Below are positions 5,311 through 8,032 of a DNA stretch of 8,032 bases, one piece after another; within the stretch, counting starts at the first letter, position 1, and each line of letters opens with the position of its first letter. Below the pieces are notes generated by a model, which saw nothing but the letters and a program-made list of their open reading frames with translations, had not been told where the DNA came from and did no database searches. A program made the translations under genes and the position numbers. This stretch comes from Magnetovibrio sp. (lineage in GTDB: Bacteria; Pseudomonadota; Alphaproteobacteria; Rhodospirillales_A; JABHCV01): positions 103,882 through 111,913 of the forward strand of contig PBDF01000006.1 of assembly GCA_002717285.1 (NCBI GenBank). Direction: 5' to 3'.

Positions 5311-7914
5311 TTAGACCTCTGCATATACTTTATTGACCTTTTCACCATTTACGATTAAGCCACTTTTGTCAGCCGTAATTTGTACTTTATCATTTTCGTT
5401 GATACTTCCTTTAAGGAGCAACTCGGCAAGGAAGTCCTGCAAATTTTTCTGCATAACTCGCTTTAACGGTCGCGCACCGTAGACTGGATCATAGCCTGAA
5501 TTAGCCAGCCACGCTTGCGCCTTATCATCAAGTATGAGGCATATTGCTTTATCCTCTAAAAGCTTGTTTAGGCTGGCAAGCTGGATTTGTAGAATGTCAT
5601 TCATATGTCGTCGGAGGAGGCGGTGAAATAGTATTATTTCATCTATTCGGTTAAGAAATTCAGGCCGAAATGATGTGCGTACTAGCTCCATAACAGGTTT
5701 GCGAACATCTTCACTGTCGTGCCCCTCTTCCTGGGCCGCAAGTAAATCCCCTCCTAGATTTGAGGTTAAGACTATAATTGTATTGGTAAAATCAACAATA
5801 CGTCCCTGGCCATCGGTTAAGCGGCCATCATCAAGTACTTGCAGTAAAACGTTAAAAACATCTGGATGGGCTTTTTCAACCTCATCAAAAAGTACCACCT
5901 GGTAGGGTCTTCGCAATACTGCTTCAGTTAACGTTCCTCCCTCGTCATAGCCGATATATCCTGGAGGTGCTCCAAGCAAACGGGAGACAGCATGCTTTTC
6001 CATATATTCAGACATATCAATTCGTAGCAAGGCATTTTCATCATCAAAAAGGAATTCAGCCAGAGCTTTTGTTAGTTCAGTTTTACCTACACCAGTAGGG
6101 CCCAAGAATAAGAAGGAACCAATTGGACGGCCCTTATCCTGCAAACCAGCGCGTGATCTTCGGACAGCATTGGAGACTGCGCAAAGGGCCTCTTCTTGGC
6201 CTATGACACGTTTTCGAAGGCTCTTTTCCATGGATAGTAGTTTTTCACGTTCACCTTGCAGCATTTTGTCTACAGGGATACCGGTCCAACGCGAAACAAT
6301 TGAAGCAACATGTTCACTAGTTACGGACTCCTCAAGCATTTTGTTGTTATCTGCTGCTTCTGCATCACTAAGTTGTTTTGTTAGTCTAGGAATTAGGTCA
6401 TATTGAAGCTCACCTGCTTTTTCATGATGTCCCTCGCGGAGAGCGCGGTCATAAGCTAATCGGGCTTTTCCCAATTCCTCCATGAGTTTATTGGCGTCAG
6501 CGAGCGCAGTTTTTTCTGACATCCATTCCTTAGTTAATGTGGCCGAGCGAGCTTCAAGGCCAACTAGTTCATCCTCTAGTTTTGTTAGGCGATTTTTTGA
6601 AGCATCGTCATTTTCTTTCTTTAAGGCCTCACGTTCTATTTTTAGCTGCGTGATTCGACGATCTAGTTCATCAATATTTTCAGGTTTCGAGTCTACTTCC
6701 ATGCGAAGTCTAGAAGCTGCCTCATCTATAAGATCAATGGCTTTATCAGGAAGAAAACGATCAGAAATATAGCGGTTAGAGAGGGACGCGGAGGAGACAA
6801 GGGCGGAGTCGGCTATGCGCACTCCATGATGGAGTTCATATTTATCCTTTATGCCGCGCAGGATAGAAATGGTATCCTCAACGGTAGGTTCGGATACGTA
6901 GATTGGTTGAAAACGGCGAGCCAACGCAGCGTCTTTTTCAACATATTTGCGATACTCATTAATTGTTGTTGCACCAACACAATGTAATTCGCCTCGAGCC
7001 AGCGCTGGTTTTACTAAATTCGAGGCATCCATTGATCCTTCAGATGCACCTGCTCCAACTAAAGTGTGAATTTCGTCTATGAAAAGGATGACTTCACCAG
7101 CGGCATCTATAACTTCGCTAATTACTGCTTTAAGTCGTTCTTCAAATTCCCCACGATATTTAGCACCTGCGACTAGCGCCCCAAGATCGAGCACCATAAG
7201 CTTCTTTTCTTTCAGATTTTCTGGGACATCTTGACTGATGATTCGTTGAGCAAGACCTTCGACGATGGCAGTTTTGCCAACCCCAGGCTCGCCTATCAGT
7301 ATAGGGTTATTTTTTGTTCGTCTGGAGAGCACTTGAATAGTTCTCCGAATTTCTTCATCACGACCAATAACAGGATCAATTTTTCCTTCAGAAGCAGCAA
7401 CGGTAAGATCAAGTGCATACTTAGTTAGAGCGTCGTAGGTATCCTCAACTGTGGCGGTGTTAGCAGAGTGTCCTTTACGTAAGTTCTCAATTGCTTTGTT
7501 CAAGCTTTCAGCTGAGACGCCTGCGTCAGCTAAAATTTTAGCAGTCACCGTGTCTTTAGCTATGGTCAGGGCCAACAATAACTTTTCAACAGTTATATAT
7601 TGGTCTCCGGCTTTTTCAGAGATTAGCTTAGCCTGCTCAAAAAGTGTTTCAGTATCTTGGGACAAATAAACTTGTTTCGCCCCTTTCCCCTGAACTCGCG
7701 CTATTTTGTTAAGCTCAGTTTCAACACTACGGAGACCTTTTTCGGGTTCACCACCGGCAACTCTGATCAATTTAGAAATTAACCCCTGTTTGTCTCTAAG
7801 AAGGACTTTCAATAAATGCAGAGGTGTTAACTGTTGGTGGTTTGACTGTATAGCTAGGTTTTTCGCTTCTTGAATAAAACCCCGGGAGCGATCTGTAAAT
7901 TTTTCGAATTCCAT
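5311..7914 (-). CDS. clpB: Protein-disaggregating chaperone ClpB (Hsp100)
   Basis: Encodes 867 aa, the usual ClpB length. ClpB is a cytosolic hexameric AAA+ disaggregase that works with DnaK/DnaJ/GrpE to extract polypeptides from aggregates. From the N-terminus: a Clp N domain (about 1-145, [10 protein letters not shown] onward), NBD1 with Walker A GEPGVGKT (208-215) and Walker B ILFIDE (276-281), a coiled-coil middle domain (about 400-520) that distinguishes ClpB from ClpA, and NBD2 with Walker A GPTGVGKT (605-612), Walker B VVLFDE (673-678), sensor 1 TSN (717-719), NRID with the arginine finger (755-758) and sensor 2 GARPLKR (813-819). No ClpP-docking IGF/L loop was noticed. An in-frame GTG at 7944 would add ten residues, but the ATG at 7914 matches the usual family N-terminus and has GAGAGG (7927-7932) upstream, a somewhat long 12-nt spacer. 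It is convergent with the M23 gene and preceded by a sigma-32-like promoter. Confidence 0.98.
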   Translation of the reverse strand: MEFEKFTDRSRGFIQEAKNLAIQSNHQQLTPLHLLKVLLRDKQGLISKLIRVAGGEPEKGLRSVETELNKIARVQGKGAKQVYLSQDTETLFEQAKLISEKAGDQYITVEKLLLALTIAKDTVTAKILADAGVSAESLNKAIENLRKGHSANTATVEDTYDALTKYALDLTVAASEGKIDPVIGRDEEIRRTIQVLSRRTKNNPILIGEPGVGKTAIVEGLAQRIISQDVPENLKEKKLMVLDLGALVAGAKYRGEFEERLKAVISEVIDAAGEVILFIDEIHTLVGAGASEGSMDASNLVKPALARGELHCVGATTINEYRKYVEKDAALARRFQPIYVSEPTVEDTISILRGIKDKYELHHGVRIADSALVSSASLSNRYISDRFLPDKAIDLIDEAASRLRMEVDSKPENIDELDRRITQLKIEREALKKENDDASKNRLTKLEDELVGLEARSATLTKEWMSEKTALADANKLMEELGKARLAYDRALREGHHEKAGELQYDLIPRLTKQLSDAEAADNNKMLEESVTSEHVASIVSRWTGIPVDKMLQGEREKLLSMEKSLRKRVIGQEEALCAVSNAVRRSRAGLQDKGRPIGSFLFLGPTGVGKTELTKALAEFLFDDENALLRIDMSEYMEKHAVSRLLGAPPGYIGYDEGGTLTEAVLRRPYQVVLFDEVEKAHPDVFNVLLQVLDDGRLTDGQGRIVDFTNTIIVLTSNLGGDLLAAQEEGHDSEDVRKPVMELVRTSFRPEFLNRIDEIILFHRLLRRHMNDILQIQLASLNKLLEDKAICLILDDKAQAWLANSGYDPVYGARPLKRVMQKNLQDFLAELLLKGSINENDKVQITADKSGLIVNGEKVNKVYAEV

Positions 7915-7926
7915 TCGATTATATAG

Positions 7927-7932
7927 CCTCTC
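7927..7932 (-). promoter_or_regulatory. Ribosome binding site that decides the clpB start
   Basis: GAGAGG on the - strand lies 12 nt upstream of the ATG at 7914. It falls inside the coding region if the in-frame GTG at 7944 were used, so it supports the ATG as the true start. The spacer is longer than the usual 5-9 nt, so initiation strength is uncertain. Confidence 0.5.
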
Positions 7933-8000
7933 ATGACAATCCACACATTGGTTTGTATTCTTAAGTAAAGAAGAAATAACTTAATTTTGTATTATAGTTA

Positions 8001-8028
8001 ATATGGGCTAAATCATTGGTATCGCAAG
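8001..8028 (-). promoter_or_regulatory. Sigma-32 (RpoH) heat-shock-type promoter of clpB
   Basis: Read on the - strand, a -35 element CTTGCGA (8028-8022) is followed after exactly 13 nt by a -10 element GCCCATAT (8008-8001). The E. coli sigma-32 consensus is CTTGAAA, 13-15 nt, CCCCATNT: 5 of 7 bases match in the -35, including the key CTTG, and all but the first defined base match in the -10. Transcription would begin near 7993, giving a leader of about 80 nt before the clpB ATG at 7914. clpB is a classic RpoH regulon gene, so position and motif agree. Confidence 0.75.
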
Positions 8029-8032
8029 GGTT

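Noticed and set aside
5675..7669. Several + strand ORFs of 65-96 codons within the clpB region (5675-5905, 6170-6406, 6482-6772, 7231-7428, 7451-7669)
   Set aside because: They are antisense shadows of clpB, rich in Ser and without recognisable domains, while clpB is intact over its full length.
7915..7944. N-terminal extension of ClpB from a GTG at 7944
   Set aside because: The ten added residues are not part of the usual ClpB N-terminus, and the GAGAGG ribosome binding site lies inside the extension, upstream of the ATG at 7914.
7915..7993. RNA thermometer in the clpB leader
   Set aside because: The only pairings seen (TTAAG/CTTAA and CAAT/ATTG) are short and do not cover the GAGAGG site, and no four-U or ROSE-like pattern was found.
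7991..7996. Perfect TATAAT on the - strand upstream of clpB as a sigma-70 promoter
   Set aside because: No recognisable -35 hexamer lies 16-18 nt upstream of it. In AT-rich DNA an isolated TATAAT is weak evidence, and the sigma-32 elements fit much better.

Overview
This 8 kb window most likely comes from an AT-rich alphaproteobacterium. The subunit III and Cox11 sequences are of the alphaproteobacterial type: HPYHMVKPSPWP and the GFEAAAWYWHFVDVVW tail in subunit III, and FCQVTGYGGT plus KIECFCFTEQ in Cox11. ClpB begins [10 protein letters not shown], a typical ClpB N-terminus. The compact intergenic gaps would suit a streamlined, perhaps marine, lineage, but that is inference. No rRNA, tRNA, CRISPR array, insertion sequence or phage gene was seen.

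Positions 1-3677 (+ strand) are the distal part of an aa3-type cytochrome c oxidase operon. In order they hold the last 49 codons of subunit I (ctaD), the copper chaperone Cox11 (ctaG), subunit III (ctaE), a tiny one-helix membrane protein (42 aa), a DUF420 membrane protein related to the oxidase factor CtaM, and a divergent 12-helix heme-copper oxidase subunit I-like protein. That last gene starts one base after the DUF420 stop. The familiar neighbours ctaB, DUF983 and SURF1 are not in the visible part. The subunit I-like protein keeps all three heme-ligand histidines and the helix VI His...Tyr pair, but has only one His where canonical oxidases have the adjacent His-His CuB pair. It is the most interesting gene here.

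Positions 3767-5128 (+ strand) encode a membrane-anchored M23 (LytM/MepM-type) peptidoglycan endopeptidase with an intact zinc site. A short convergent intergenic stretch (5129-5310) follows, with two weak + strand terminator candidates and a 12-codon ORF whose start resembles the ctaG start.

Positions 5311-7914 (- strand) encode the full-length disaggregase ClpB. A close match to the sigma-32 heat-shock promoter lies just upstream at 8001-8028, so clpB is probably heat-shock controlled, independently of the respiratory genes.
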